In this document: piece after piece, positions 44,680-55,900 of the stretch
How positions within the stretch are numbered: position 1 is the stretch's first letter
How the letters are laid out: each line of letters opens with the position of its first letter
Assembly: GCA_007115705.1 (NCBI GenBank)
Contig: QXEO01000244.1
Location: forward strand, 1,595,222 to 1,659,221
Length of the DNA stretch: 64,000 bases
Direction: 5' to 3'
Source: Dactylis glomerata
Lineage: Eukaryota; Streptophyta; Magnoliopsida; Poales; Poaceae
The notes under the pieces: generated by a model
What the model saw: the letters and a program-made list of their open reading frames with translations, nothing else
Told to the model about the DNA's origin: nothing
The model's database searches: none
Program-made: the position numbers and the translations under genes

Positions 44680-47600
44680 TGCTCCCCTTCTTGAATTGAA
44701 GTCGTCCTCGACGCAACCTCATCTTCTTCACCGAAGTAAGGTTTTAAATCTGCAATGTTAAATGTAGGACTTACCGTACCAAAATCTGCAGGAAGCTCCA
44801 GTTTATATGCATTATCATTGATTTTCTCTATCACCTTAAAAGGACCATCAGCACGTGGCATTAACTTAGACTTGCGCAAATCAGGAAAACGATCTTTGCG
44901 CAAATGCAACCAAACAAGATCACCAACCTCAAACACAACATGCTTTCGTCCTCTATCCCCAGCAACTTTATACTTAACATTCATGCGTTCTATGTTGTCT
45001 TTAGTAGTTGCATGCAATTTTAAAATCAATTCAGCACGCTGTGTAGCATCGAAATTATTTTGCACTGAAGATGGTAAAGGCAACAAATCAATAGGTGCAC
45101 GTGGAACAAAACCATAGACAATCTGAAAAGGGCTCATCTTTGTGGTAGAATGCAGCGAACGATTATAAGCAAACTCAATATGAGGCAAACATTCCTCCCA
45201 CAATTTTAAGTTCTTCTTTAAAACAGCCCGCAGCATGGTAGATAAAGTTCTATTAACTACTTCAGTTTGTCCATCAGTTTGGGGATGACATGTAGTACTA
45301 AACAGCAATTTAGTCCCCAACTTAGCCCATAAACATCTCCAAAAGTGGCTAAGAAATTTAGTATCACGATCAGAAACAATAGTATTTGGCACACCATGCA
45401 AACGAACGATATCACGAAAAAATAATTCAGCAATGTGCGCAGCATCATCGGTCTTGTGACAAGGAATAAAGTGTGCCATCTTAGAAAACCGATCCACAAC
45501 AACAAAAATACTATCCCTCCCCTTCTGTGTACGAGGTAATCCCAAAACAAAGTCCATTGAAATATCCTCCCAAGGAACACTAGGAACAGGAAGAGGCATA
45601 TATAAACCATGTGGATTAAGGCGAGACTTAGCTTTTTGACAAGTAGTGCAGCGTGCCACGAATCTCTCAACATCTCGCCGCATGCGTGGCCAAAAGAAGT
45701 GTGCAGCAAGAACATCCTCCGTCTTCTTGACACCAAAGTGTCCCATTAATCCTCCTCCATGCGCCTCCTGTAACAACAAAAGACGAACGGAACCATCTGG
45801 GATGCATAGTTTGTTAGCACGGAACACAAATCCATCATTAAGGATGAATTTGTTCCATGTCCTACCATCTTTACAATTTTGCAACACATCTTTAAATTCA
45901 GCATCATGCAAGTATTGTTCCTTTATAGTTTCCAACCCAAAATTTTTGAAGTCAAGCTGAGATAACATAGTATAACGGCGCGACAAAGCATCAGCAATAA
46001 TATTATCTTTACCCTTTTTGTGTTTGATAACATAAGGAAAAGATTCAATAAATTCAACCCACTTGGCATGGCGACGATTCAGTTTTGCTTGACTACGAAT
46101 ATGCTTCAAAGATTCATGATCAGAATGTATAACAAATTCTTTAGGCCATAAATAATGTTGCCAAGTTTCTAATGTCCGAACCAGCGCATATAATTCTTTA
46201 TCATAAGTAGAATAGTTCAGACTAGGCCCACTCAATTTTTCACTAAAATATGCTACAGGTTTGCCCTCTTGTAATAACACACCTCCCAAACCAATGCCAC
46301 TAGCATCACATTCAAGTTCAAACGTCTTATTAAAATCAGGAAGTTGGAGTAATGGAGCATGTGTTAACTTATCTTTCAGTATCATGAAGGCCTCTTGTTG
46401 TGCATCGCCCCAAACAAAGGGCACATCCTTCTTTGTGAGCTCATTCAATGACGCAGCAATAGAACCAAAATCTTTGACAAAGCGCCTATAAAACCCAGCA
46501 AGACCAAGAAAACTCCTTACTTGGGTGACCGTCTTGGGCTGTGGCCAATTATCAATAGCTTCAATCTTGGCTGGATCAACTTCAATTCCCTGTTCTGTAA
46601 CAACATAACCAAGAAAAGCAACTCTATTTGTGCAGAAGGTGCACTTCTCAAGATTACCATACAAACGTGCATCACGTAAAGCATTGAAAACAGCACGTAA
46701 ATGATCCAAATGGTCCTCTAAAGATTTGCTATATATGAGAATGTCATCAAAATATACCACCACAAAACGACCAATAAAAGCACGGAAAACTTCGTTCATC
46801 AGTCTCATAAAGGTACTAGGTGCATTAGTTAAACCAAACGGCATTACTAACCACTCATATAAACCGAACTTAGTTTTAAAAGCTGTTTTCCATTCATCTC
46901 CTAATTGCATACGAATTTGGTGGTAACCACTACGCAAATCAACTTTAGAGAACATAATAGAACCACTCAACTCATCTAGCATGTCATCCAAACGAGGTAT
47001 AGGGTGACGATATCGAATGGTAATATTATTAATAGCACGACAATCAGTACACATGCGCGAAGAACCATCTTTCTTAGGTACTAAAATAATAGGAACAGCG
47101 CATGGACTAAGAGACTCACGAATATAACCTTTGTCCAATAAACTCTGGATCTGTCGTTGTATCTCTTTTGTTTCTTCAGGATTGGTGCGATATGGCGCAC
47201 GGTTGGGCAGCGAAGCTCCTGGAATCAAATCAATTTGGTGTTCTATTCCACGAATAGGTGGAAGTCCAGGTGGAACATCTTGTGGAAAAACATCCATGTA
47301 TTCCTGCAAAAGGTTAGCAACCGCAGGTGGCAAAGAAGGAGGCATATCCTCAAATGAAAACAGTACTTCTTTGCAAATAATAGCATAGCATGGAGTAATA
47401 TTGACATCAATTTCAGCAAGATCAGATTTGCTAGCAAGTAAACAAGGATTCTTCAAACGAATTTCAGTAGCATGGTTAGAATCAGATTTAGAAGAATGCT
47501 TAGGTGGTACAAAATCTGCAGCAATAATCTGATTCTCACTCTTATGTTTGTCCTCATTTTTTAATCTACTAGCTCTAGCAAGATCATCTTTCAAAATTTG

Positions 47601-49454
47601 TTCCGGAGTCATGGGTTTAAGTCCAATTTTCTTGCCAGCATGTGTAAGAGAATACTGATTTGTTTTACCATTATGTACAGATTCTCTATCAAATTGCCAT
47701 GGTCTACCAAGTAACAAAGAACAAGCTTGCATAGGTACAACATCACAATCAACAAAATCTGAATAAGTACCAATAGTAAAATGCACGCGTGCAGTTCTTG
47801 TTACCTTGAGCTTACGGGAGCTCTCAAACCATTGAATGTAATATGGATGAGGTCGTTGTCGTGTGGGCAGAGCAAGCTTCTCCACCATGTCAATACTAGC
47901 CAGATTGTTACAACTCCCTCCATCAATGATGATCCGGATAGCTCTCTCCTTAACAACGCCTCTTGTTTGAAACAAGTTGTGGCGTTGATCATGCTCAGCC
48001 TTGCTCAATTGCACACTCAAGACACGTTGTGCAACTAAGCTCTTGTATTGATCAGCAGTTTCAGCTCCCATTACCTCCATCTCCTTGTCAGAATCAGAAT
48101 TGGCACCATCACGTGCAGCAATAAGTGCCAATGTATCATCATCAAAATCACTTGCAGAGTCATATTCGCCATCTTCAAGTACCACCATCACACGTTTGGT
48201 TCTGCATTCTTTTTCAATGTGACCAAACCCAAAACACTTGCGACATTGAATATCGCGAGTCTTCCCCGTGGAGGCCATGGAAGAAGAACTCCGTGTCGGA
48301 CCAGCAGATGGTGATGGAGCAGGAGCAGGAGCAGGTGGCGTTCTTGACGTCGGCGTGGTATACCTGGAGGTGGAAGGACCTAGTGCATCCCCACGAGAAG
48401 GTGGAGCTGATTGGCGCGCAGACCATGAAGAAGTATGACCTGCAGAATTATTAGGTCTTCTCCATGATGGTTGACGATCCTGCACTTCAAGTTCAGCTTT
48501 GCAAGCAAGGTGAAATAAACGAGTAATAGTATTGTACTCCTTGTAGTCTAAAATATGCTGAATCTCCTTATTTAAACCACCAAAGAAACGTGCAAGCATA
48601 GCTTCATTATCCTCTACAATACCACAACGAATCATGCCCGTTTGTAACTCTTGATAATACTCTTGTACAGAATTTTTGCCTTGTTCTAAACGAGTTAATT
48701 TTTTAAGCAAGTCTCGTTGATAATGTGGAGGTACAAAACGAGTACGCATGGCATGTTTTAGACCAAGCCAAGTAGCAGGAATATTAGCATGATTGACTCG
48801 ACAATATTTAGACCACCAGATAGAAGCAAAATCAGTAAATTCACATGTAGCAGCACTAACACGCAAATGCTCAGGGTAGCGTAAACATGCAAAACGTTGC
48901 TCTACTTCTAATTCCCAAGTGAGATATGCATCAGGATTATATCTACCCTCAAATGGCGGAATATTTAATTTTAGCTTAGCCACATGGTCATCATCACGTA
49001 CCGGACGCGGAGGTGGACGAGCGTTGCGGTTGTATTGCCGCGGACGGCCAGGTGCAGGTTGTTGGACCTCGTCCTCGTCGAGCTCGTTTTCATCTTCGAA
49101 CTCGTTTTCCCCCTCGTCAGCAGCATATCCGTCCTGGGTGGCCGCCTCCGTAGCGGCCGCAGCAGCTGCCGCAGCTGTAAGAGGAACGCGGCGAGCACGT
49201 GGTACAGGGACGGCCGGCCGTGGCAGTGGTGGTAAACGGGCCAGGACTTCCTGGAACCGGGCATCGAGCTTGGTGTTGAAGGATGCCTCAAGACCAGCCA
49301 TCTTGTCCATCGCATCAGAAAGCTTGGAATCAACATCACCCAAGCGTGTGTCCACATCTTGTGCACGCCCCACCAACAGCCGTGTGAAGTGGGCATGCAA
49401 CTCTGCACTAGTCATCTTCTCTGGATCAACATCATCCTTCGGGGTTCCTGTCAT
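44370..49454 (-). CDS. Element E gag-pol polyprotein, intact (1694 aa), extending into the 3' LTR
   Basis: The start is the ATG at 49454 (MTGTPKDDVDPEKM); upstream in-frame codons only offer GTG. Order: gag with an Ala-rich segment; CCHC knuckle CRKCFGFGHIEKEC (about residue 403); protease IIDGGSCNNLAS (about 505); reverse transcriptase YFDDILIYS (about 899); RNase H ECDASGIGLGGVL (about 1043); and integrase HHCC zone (about 1230). The integrase Asp, Asp and Glu lie in MDFVLGLP, SDRDTKF and TDGQTEVVNRTL (about 1300, 1363 and 1395). After KINDNAYKLELP the frame crosses the polypurine tract into the LTR: DEDIPSIDTPAV, GPITRARAKQLNYQVLSFL, ending DFRTLKPP. No stop or frameshift is seen. A classical chromodomain is not evident. 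Confidence 0.95.
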   Translation of the reverse strand: MTGTPKDDVDPEKMTSAELHAHFTRLLVGRAQDVDTRLGDVDSKLSDAMDKMAGLEASFNTKLDARFQEVLARLPPLPRPAVPVPRARRVPLTAAAAAAAATEAATQDGYAADEGENEFEDENELDEDEVQQPAPGRPRQYNRNARPPPRPVRDDDHVAKLKLNIPPFEGRYNPDAYLTWELEVEQRFACLRYPEHLRVSAATCEFTDFASIWWSKYCRVNHANIPATWLGLKHAMRTRFVPPHYQRDLLKKLTRLEQGKNSVQEYYQELQTGMIRCGIVEDNEAMLARFFGGLNKEIQHILDYKEYNTITRLFHLACKAELEVQDRQPSWRRPNNSAGHTSSWSARQSAPPSRGDALGPSTSRYTTPTSRTPPAPAPAPSPSAGPTRSSSSMASTGKTRDIQCRKCFGFGHIEKECRTKRVMVVLEDGEYDSASDFDDDTLALIAARDGANSDSDKEMEVMGAETADQYKSLVAQRVLSVQLSKAEHDQRHNLFQTRGVVKERAIRIIIDGGSCNNLASIDMVEKLALPTRQRPHPYYIQWFESSRKLKVTRTARVHFTIGTYSDFVDCDVVPMQACSLLLGRPWQFDRESVHNGKTNQYSLTHAGKKIGLKPMTPEQILKDDLARASRLKNEDKHKSENQIIAADFVPPKHSSKSDSNHATEIRLKNPCLLASKSDLAEIDVNITPCYAIICKEVLFSFEDMPPSLPPAVANLLQEYMDVFPQDVPPGLPPIRGIEHQIDLIPGASLPNRAPYRTNPEETKEIQRQIQSLLDKGYIRESLSPCAVPIILVPKKDGSSRMCTDCRAINNITIRYRHPIPRLDDMLDELSGSIMFSKVDLRSGYHQIRMQLGDEWKTAFKTKFGLYEWLVMPFGLTNAPSTFMRLMNEVFRAFIGRFVVVYFDDILIYSKSLEDHLDHLRAVFNALRDARLYGNLEKCTFCTNRVAFLGYVVTEQGIEVDPAKIEAIDNWPQPKTVTQVRSFLGLAGFYRRFVKDFGSIAASLNELTKKDVPFVWGDAQQEAFMILKDKLTHAPLLQLPDFNKTFELECDASGIGLGGVLLQEGKPVAYFSEKLSGPSLNYSTYDKELYALVRTLETWQHYLWPKEFVIHSDHESLKHIRSQAKLNRRHAKWVEFIESFPYVIKHKKGKDNIIADALSRRYTMLSQLDFKNFGLETIKEQYLHDAEFKDVLQNCKDGRTWNKFILNDGFVFRANKLCIPDGSVRLLLLQEAHGGGLMGHFGVKKTEDVLAAHFFWPRMRRDVERFVARCTTCQKAKSRLNPHGLYMPLPVPSVPWEDISMDFVLGLPRTQKGRDSIFVVVDRFSKMAHFIPCHKTDDAAHIAELFFRDIVRLHGVPNTIVSDRDTKFLSHFWRCLWAKLGTKLLFSTTCHPQTDGQTEVVNRTLSTMLRAVLKKNLKLWEECLPHIEFAYNRSLHSTTKMSPFQIVYGFVPRAPIDLLPLPSSVQNNFDATQRAELILKLHATTKDNIERMNVKYKVAGDRGRKHVVFEVGDLVWLHLRKDRFPDLRKSKLMPRADGPFKVIEKINDNAYKLELPADFGTVSPTFNIADLKPYFGEEDEVASRTTSIQEGEHDEDIPSIDTPAVPTAEHIQGPITRARAKQLNYQVLSFLGTLSHIHENMMLPKSDMFVTLRNDGPSMDERDKHWSMIVHGDGSMRLRIEEDATSGDFRTLKPP
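44680..44693 (-). other. Element E polypurine tract (coding)
   Basis: On the - strand it reads CAAGAAGGGGAGCA, next to the LTR start. Here the G run is short and the frame stays open through it, unlike Gypsy1. Confidence 0.88.
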
Positions 49455-50595
49455 GGTTAGCGTGGAAGCAAGCACAAATATATATACCTATGCACTACGG
49501 AATATGGTGGGATCACGCGTAATCCGTCAAGCGGTATACAAAGCTCTTACAAGTTCTTACCCAACAGGAGGAAGGTGATATGCAACCAGCAAAGAACAGC
49601 GACTCCCAAAATTGCACAAGCGATTACCAGGTGTCGATACAAAGAACGTGCAGAAATATGTGGAGCTGTAGGAAGGCTTATATGGTAGCAAAAATACAGC
49701 AAATGTCAAAACAGCAATGCAATGTTGAAAGAATGCTCAACCACGGTACTGTGCTGGTCCTAGGCTATACCAAGCTAGAGACGCGAGCCGAGAACACTAA
49801 GGAAGTCACGGCGCGGCCCCACAAGCAGAAAGGAACAGCTCCCAAGCAAAATATAAGTGAAGATCTGCAGGAATTGTCAGGTCTGAAACTTCGGAGGGCA
49901 AAAACTCAGCCTTCCCGGCCTTTTTTGGGAGTTCTGGGTGTCGCACAACACGTAGTGGTTGTGGTCACGTAGATCTTTTCGCTACGAACATTTTGAGTAC
50001 TCGCACGTCGAAAACGGAGTTCGTATGCAAAAGTTATGACCAGTTGAAATTTGCTGTCGAAAACCGTCAAAAAACTGACGGAACTGTCAAAATTCAGACT
50101 GAATTCGGAATGCACTAGTAGGAACGGGTCAACCCGACTTGGATGCGGAGTTGACTTTTTTTTTTTTTTTTTTTTTTTTTGCTCTTCTTCCTCCTCTTGA
50201 CTGGCGACCGAAACCTAACTCACGGACTCTGAAAAAGGTACGGATGAAATTGGGAAGAACGAACAAGAACTTATGTGAAGGCGGTGGCGGAAGTATATGG
50301 CGTGGTGGTGGAAGGATATGGCGGAGCAGTGGTGCAAGCGTGCGGCGGCGGCGGGACTAAGGTGAATCGAACTCGAAACTCTAAAGGAACAGACACTAAG
50401 ACCAGCAACTCGACACGCGGATGCAGACACAAATTCAACGATGCAAACTGAAAAGACAATGCAAAGGCTCGGATGGTTTATGGGACGAGATGATCTAACC
50501 CTAACTGTATTTTTTGGCTTTTTCGTGGTTTATAGGTATGAACACTGATGCAATCTAAACTACGAAAACAGTAAATCTCACCGAGCAACCTGAAA
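49455..50595 (-). other. Element E 5' leader
   Basis: About 1.1 kb of non-coding sequence between PBS and gag. It contains a run of 25 T on the + strand (50156-50180), so the transcript has an A25 tract. No conserved frame. Confidence 0.75.
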
Positions 50596-50605
50596 TCTGA
50601 TACCA
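50596..50605 (-). other. Element E primer binding site (initiator Met tRNA type)
   Basis: TGGTATCAGA on the - strand, 2 bp from the LTR end. Same as Gypsy1. Confidence 0.9.
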
Positions 50606-50607
50606 CT

Positions 50608-51532
50608 TGATAGGGCAAAGGTGTCCGATCTTTCGATGAGATCTTGATACGTCGATTTGGTGGGTGGAGTTTGTGCTTGACGATCCGACTACACGTGCGA
50701 AGCTCGTGCGCCAATGCAATCGCTAGGACAATCTCCGGGAGTTACTGATCTTGCGGGTGCACGATCAGCCTGACCAGCGAGGGTCTTAATTCCTACCTGA
50801 AATCGAGAACAAGTAAGAACTAATACAGCAATCAAGATATTGCGGATGAAAGATGTATGCTTTATTCAAAAGGTGGGATTCCGAATAGGCGGTCTTCTTC
50901 TGGGCGATTGGCCTCAAAAGTCGAGCTCGTAGTTGCAGCAAGGGCTAACTTTTAGTCTAATCAAAATCCGAGTTCTAATGACGGCTACGGGGGTATTTGA
51001 GGAGGAAAAGGTAGGGGTGCGACCAGCCATGGGTTGGGTGGTCGAACGGACCCCTAACAGGCCTTTTCTCCTCAAATTCGGACTCCTAAAAGTGGCTGTC
51101 TTATTTGCTGCGAAATTTACATGGGCCTGGCCAAAAAATAGAAGTGACGCAGCACCATATGTATTTATGGACGAAATTATGAAGTAGCTCTTTGTATATT
51201 TCGTCCAAGTCTTCATCCTTCATTATGGTGGCTTCAAAGTTCTGAAATCTCCACTCGTGGCGTCTTCTTCAATCCTCAAACGCATGCTGCCATCTCCATG
51301 CACGATCATGCTCCAATGCTTGTCCCTCTCATCCATGCTAGGTCCATCATTCCTAAGAGTAACAAACATATCTGATTTAGGCAGCATCATATTCTCATGT
51401 ATGTGAGAAAGAGTTCCAAGAAACGAAAGTACCTGATAGTTAAGTTGCTTGGCACGAGCTCGAGTGATGGGTCCTTGTATGTGTTCCGCTGTAGGTACAG
51501 CGGGTGTATCAATAGATGGGATGTCCTCATCA
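50608..51532 (-). repeat. Element E 5' LTR (925 bp)
   Basis: Two substitutions relative to the 3' LTR copy (C/T at about 50988 and A/C at about 51132). It includes a detached copy of the polyprotein tail from DEDIPSID onward. Confidence 0.96.
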
Positions 51533-52309
51533 GCAAAAACCGCCCTAAAATTTGTCAAGGACATTGTGGTTAGATTCGGCATCCCACATAGCATCATCAC
51601 CGACAATGGCACTAACTTGTCTCAGGGAGAAGTTGAAGAATACTGCCATCACAACGGAATCCGCCTTGACCTTGCATCTGTGGCGCATCCATAGTCCAAC
51701 GGCCAAGTTGAGAGGACCAACGGACTAATCATGTCAGGGATCAAGCCACGCCTAGAAGCACCGCTACATAGAGCAGCAGGAGCCTGGGCAGAAGAGTTGC
51801 CATCTGTACTATGGAGTCTGCGGACCACACCAAACAGATCAACATGCCTTACCCCTTTCTTCTTAGTCTAAGGAGCAGAGGCAATTTTGCCAAGTGATGT
51901 ACAATACGATTCTCCAAGAGTCGAGGGCTATGAGGAAGAAGATGCGGAAGAGTCCAGACAACTATCTGTGGACCTGCTGGAAGAGGAACGAGACCTAGCA
52001 GCCTAGAGACCCGCCATCTATCAGCAGAACCTTCGCCGCTATCACAGCCGCCGAGTTCGTAAACGCTCGTTCAAAGAAGTGGACCTGGTGCTACGCCTTG
52101 AACAGCAGAAGTCGCACAAGCTATCCCCGCCTTGGGAAGGACCCTTCGTCATCAGCAAAGCTCTACTGAATGGTTCCTACTACCTCATTGATATTCGCGA
52201 GCTAGATAAGCGACCCAGTAAGAAGCGCAAACGAAGAGACCCTGATGATATCTACGACGAAATAGATCGTCCTTGGAACATCGCACAGCTACGTCCTTTC
52301 TACACTTAG
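51533..52309 (+). pseudogene. Element D integrase C-terminal part
   Basis: LKFVKDIVVRFGIPHSIITD and NGTNL give the second catalytic Asp region. QVERTNGLIMSGIKPRLEAP contains the Glu region, and WEGPFVISKALLNGSYYLID is the C-terminal domain, ending WNIAQLRPFYT and TAG at 52309. At least two in-frame stops are present, including a TAG just after VAHP. The zinc finger and first Asp region are missing at the E junction. Confidence 0.85.
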
Positions 52310-52958
52310 CACTTACCTAGGCTATGTAATAGGCACCTCTATATGATCAATGAAATAAAGCATTTGGTTCACTCTTGATTTTTTCTGAGTCCTTTACCTC
52401 CTTTATTGTTCATTTAGATCGTGTGGAACCTTTGCGCAATTGTGCTTTGCACTTGTGTCTTTTTAAATCCGCCATAAGCGGTCCGCGTAGCATATTTATG
52501 TTTTAATCTCCATCTGATGTTCTTTGTGTGGATTCCCGAGTAGTGACTTTTTGATGATCTAAGCCGCTCTCTGCTAAGGGTTTTGGACGGTTGCTATTAA
52601 GTATCGTCGCCCTAGCGGATTATTCGTGCGAAGATTCCGCCATCTCACGAAAAGTCAAGCACAAAAGAGCCGGATGGCGGATTGCATAATCCTACGCGAG
52701 ATTTTTTTTTCAAAGTGTTGTTTTTTGAGCATGTCAAACTGCTGCAAGTTGCGTAAAAATAGGCCTGACAGTTTTTTCGCACATAAACCACTTAAAGACT
52801 TGATAAAACTGTGCCATAAGTTCAAAAGTATTTTCTGATCCGCCACGGGCAGATCAGGCATAGTACAAGCATACACGCAGTTTAAGTTTAAACTTACAGA
52901 GCCACTCAGGGGCCGAGTTGATGCATTGTTTTCTTCCTGCCACATTGCAGGGTATAAT
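52310..52958. other. Element D spacer between pol and antisense ORF
   Basis: No coding sequence. GCCATAAGCGG and GGCGGATT motifs (CGCC/GGCGG words) recur here, as they do throughout the 3' part of D. Confidence 0.5.
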
Positions 52959-55900
52959 CTAAGATGGCGGAATAGCAGAGGACACATCGTCACCGCCATC
53001 AGCACCAGCACTGGCTGCAGAGACCGACGCTGAAGCCTGGCTTGGAGACCCCGGCAGATCGTATGCCTCATAGTATACGTTCAGCTGAGTGCCCAGGGCA
53101 CAAAGCTGATCATATCCTAGCACACTCTGCCGGATGGCGGCCTCGTCCACCGGCGCTCCGTCCTCGCCGCTCTCCGGGATGCCGGAGGTGATCAAGTCCT
53201 GGTCCAGCTCGGGGTAGTGAGCCTTTGCCAAAGTCAAGGCAGTTCTGGCACCACCCCGAGCGGAAGACTGCTTCCAGTCCGCCACTAGCCCAGGAACGAG
53301 CAACAACTTCTTGGTGAGCCCTATGGCGGAAAGGCTAGCCGAACCCGCTATCTGCAGGCTCCCGCATGCCTGACGACCAGCGTTAAGAAGGCCATCCAGC
53401 TCCTTCTTTGCCGCGTCGGTGGCCATGCGTAAGCCTATGGCGAAATCCACCTCGCCTTGCTCCAGGGTCGCTGCATAGCGGAAACAAACAAGGCGTCATA
53501 TTCTACATAGCATATTATTTGAAACTACACAGTATGGAGAGTCATCGCTACCTAGCAAAGTCTTCAGAAAATGATCGAGGACCTCGTTGAAGCCCTTCTG
53601 CCGCTTTTCAAATTGGGCGGCGGCTTTACGGAGATCCTCTACCTCCTTTTGCTTCTGGCGGTTCTAGCGTTCCTGGTCCTTGAGCTTCTCTTCGAGGAGG
53701 GTATTCGAGGCCAAAGATTTTTGGAGCTGCTGCTACAACCCCTCCATCGCGATAGCGTGGCCCTTTTCCACCCCCTCGAGTGTGGACTTCAGCTTAGCAG
53801 CATCTGCATGGCGGAAATAATAGCAAAGTATTGATCGGCTAAGCACAAAGGTACTTAAACTTGTCAGGGACAAAAGAAAATTACCGCTATTCTTGATCTG
53901 CTTTTGAAAGTCTGCCATGAGCGTGCTCTTTTCCGCCAGCTCCTTCTCCTGTGAGCTGATGACTTGGACCAGGTCCTTCACCACTTTCTTGTAATTCTGA
54001 TAAAGCAATATTATGTGTTAGTCACTCTTAGAGCTTTATGCCGGATAGTAATCCGCCATAACGCTTGGGGGCTACTCATGATGATATTTTTAGTCTTCTT
54101 AGAGCTTTATGCCGGATAGTTATCCGCCATAACGCTCGGGGGCTACTCTGTGCAAAATTTAAGTTCTCTAAGAGCACCGCAAGATATGGCGACACTCGGG
54201 GGCTATATTATGCAAAATCTAAAGTAGTTTCTCTTAGAGCACCATACCGGATCATCTATGAAAATCCGCCATGTTGCTCGGGGGCTACTGGGAGTACATA
54301 CCTTCTTCATTATCGCTGTCTTCTCTACAAAAGCGGAAATACCGCTGGATAGCTGATTGCTGGCATCTTCTTGACTGGTGATAAGGTCGACAATTTCAAG
54401 TTGTTTCCGCCTCCAAAATGAGCTGCCCCCCACCGAAGCATCCGCCATCTGACCTTGGAATGGGTCAGAAGCCTTTTCACTTTGGACGACATCATTAGCC
54501 ATAGCTTCAGTCGTTGGCTTGGCTTTTGGCATCGTCCCAAACTGACCACTAGCATCCTCCATATCAATGTCATTACGAGCGGGGGAGGGAATCGGTGCAT
54601 TAGGGGTCTACGGAATAGCGGCAGTGAAGGGCTTGGTTCGCTTGGATGGCGGTTCCTTGACAGCAGGCTTCTTCCTTTTAAGCAAAAGGGGATTAGCAAT
54701 GAAATAAACAATAATGAAGAAAAGACAAAAATAGGGCTACCTTGATTTCGGCAGGTTGATAGTGGCAGTATTCTCGGATGGCGTTTCTAGCTCCGCCCTG
54801 TGTTGAGCTTCGAAACGGCGGGAATCAGTAGATTTTCCGCCGCCACCACGAGATTTTGCACTACCACCCCGCTTCTTGGTAGTCAACTTTGTCTTGGCCG
54901 TGCAGGCTGTATCGTCTACGCCCCCCGCCATCTCCTCTTTGTTGCTGCTGGAATGAACTTCCTCTTCAGCGGTAGGCTTAGAGTTGGAGCGACAAAGGGG
55001 ATGAGCTAAGTCCGCAGGACCGAGCGATTTGAGCTGAAAAGTGTAAAGATGAAGACATCAGCTCTCATAAAGTGCAAAGGTATCATGAAGTACTATGGCG
55101 GAAAAGTAGCAAACTGGAGGGCAGCTGCCATTCCCAAACATTGCCATGCCGAATTTCAAAAGCTTCTTCCTGGGAGATTTCATGAGTGAGCGGATGCGCT
55201 TCTCGACCACCTTAGGGTCTAGTTCCTTTTCTGAATATTGCATGCCATCCTTTGCACTAGTATACTCGTGCATCAGGCTATCACGGTGTTGTAGAGGCTG
55301 GATCCACCGAGATATCCAACAATTGATGGTATCAATTCCTTTGAGACCATCTTTGGATAGCTTGGAGATCCACCGTGCTAGGAGCTTGACATAAGGGGTG
55401 GCGGTTTCATCGTTGATGGGATTCCAGGAGTCGAGGGGATGAGCTGCTATATTTTCAAAGGAAGGAAGGCCACGGGCTTGAGATGGCGCGGGCTTATCTG
55501 CCATATAGAACTAGGACCCTCTCCATCCTATGGCGAAATCCAGAGGAGTGATGAAGGGATATTCTTTTGATCTCCGTGGAAGAAAACATATTGTCCCATA
55601 GGTCCAGAGAAATCCGTCATCCTCGTAATTGGCCCGCACAGAGAAGTAAAGCTGGAAGAGGTCTACCCTGGGATGAATTCCAAGGAATCCTTCGCACAAG
55701 GCCGCATAACCCACTACAGACACCAAGCTGTTGGGAGCTATGTTGTGGAGCTGCAGCCCATAGAACTTCAGAAGATTTGTGAAGAAAGAGGGTGGCGGCA
55801 TACTGAGACCCCTCTCCATGTGAGATTTGAGCATCACGATTTCGGTGGAGTTAGGGGCTGGCACCAGGGCTTTGAAGTCAGTCCGCCAGTGGGACTCTGC

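Larger units (their letters stand above)
43755..51532 (-). mobile_element. Element E: very young CRM-like Ty3/Gypsy retrotransposon with intact polyprotein
   Basis: Read on the - strand: 5' LTR 51532-50608, Met-type PBS 50605-50596, leader, gag-pol 49454-44370, polypurine tract 44693-44680, 3' LTR 44679-43755. The LTRs are both 925 bp and differ at two positions only (99.8%). All protein motifs are present, so it could be autonomous. The 5-bp flanks do not match (AACAC left, GCAAA right) and D has lost the pol segment between RNase H and the integrase core at this point. Confidence 0.95.

Noticed and set aside
48919..49578. 219-codon + strand frame rich in Ser/Ala
   Set aside because: Antisense shadow of the Ala-rich gag region of element E.
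54035..54295. CRISPR-like array
   Set aside because: Eukaryotic context, irregular unit length and similarity to the element's own polypurine tract. No CRISPR array is present anywhere in the window.
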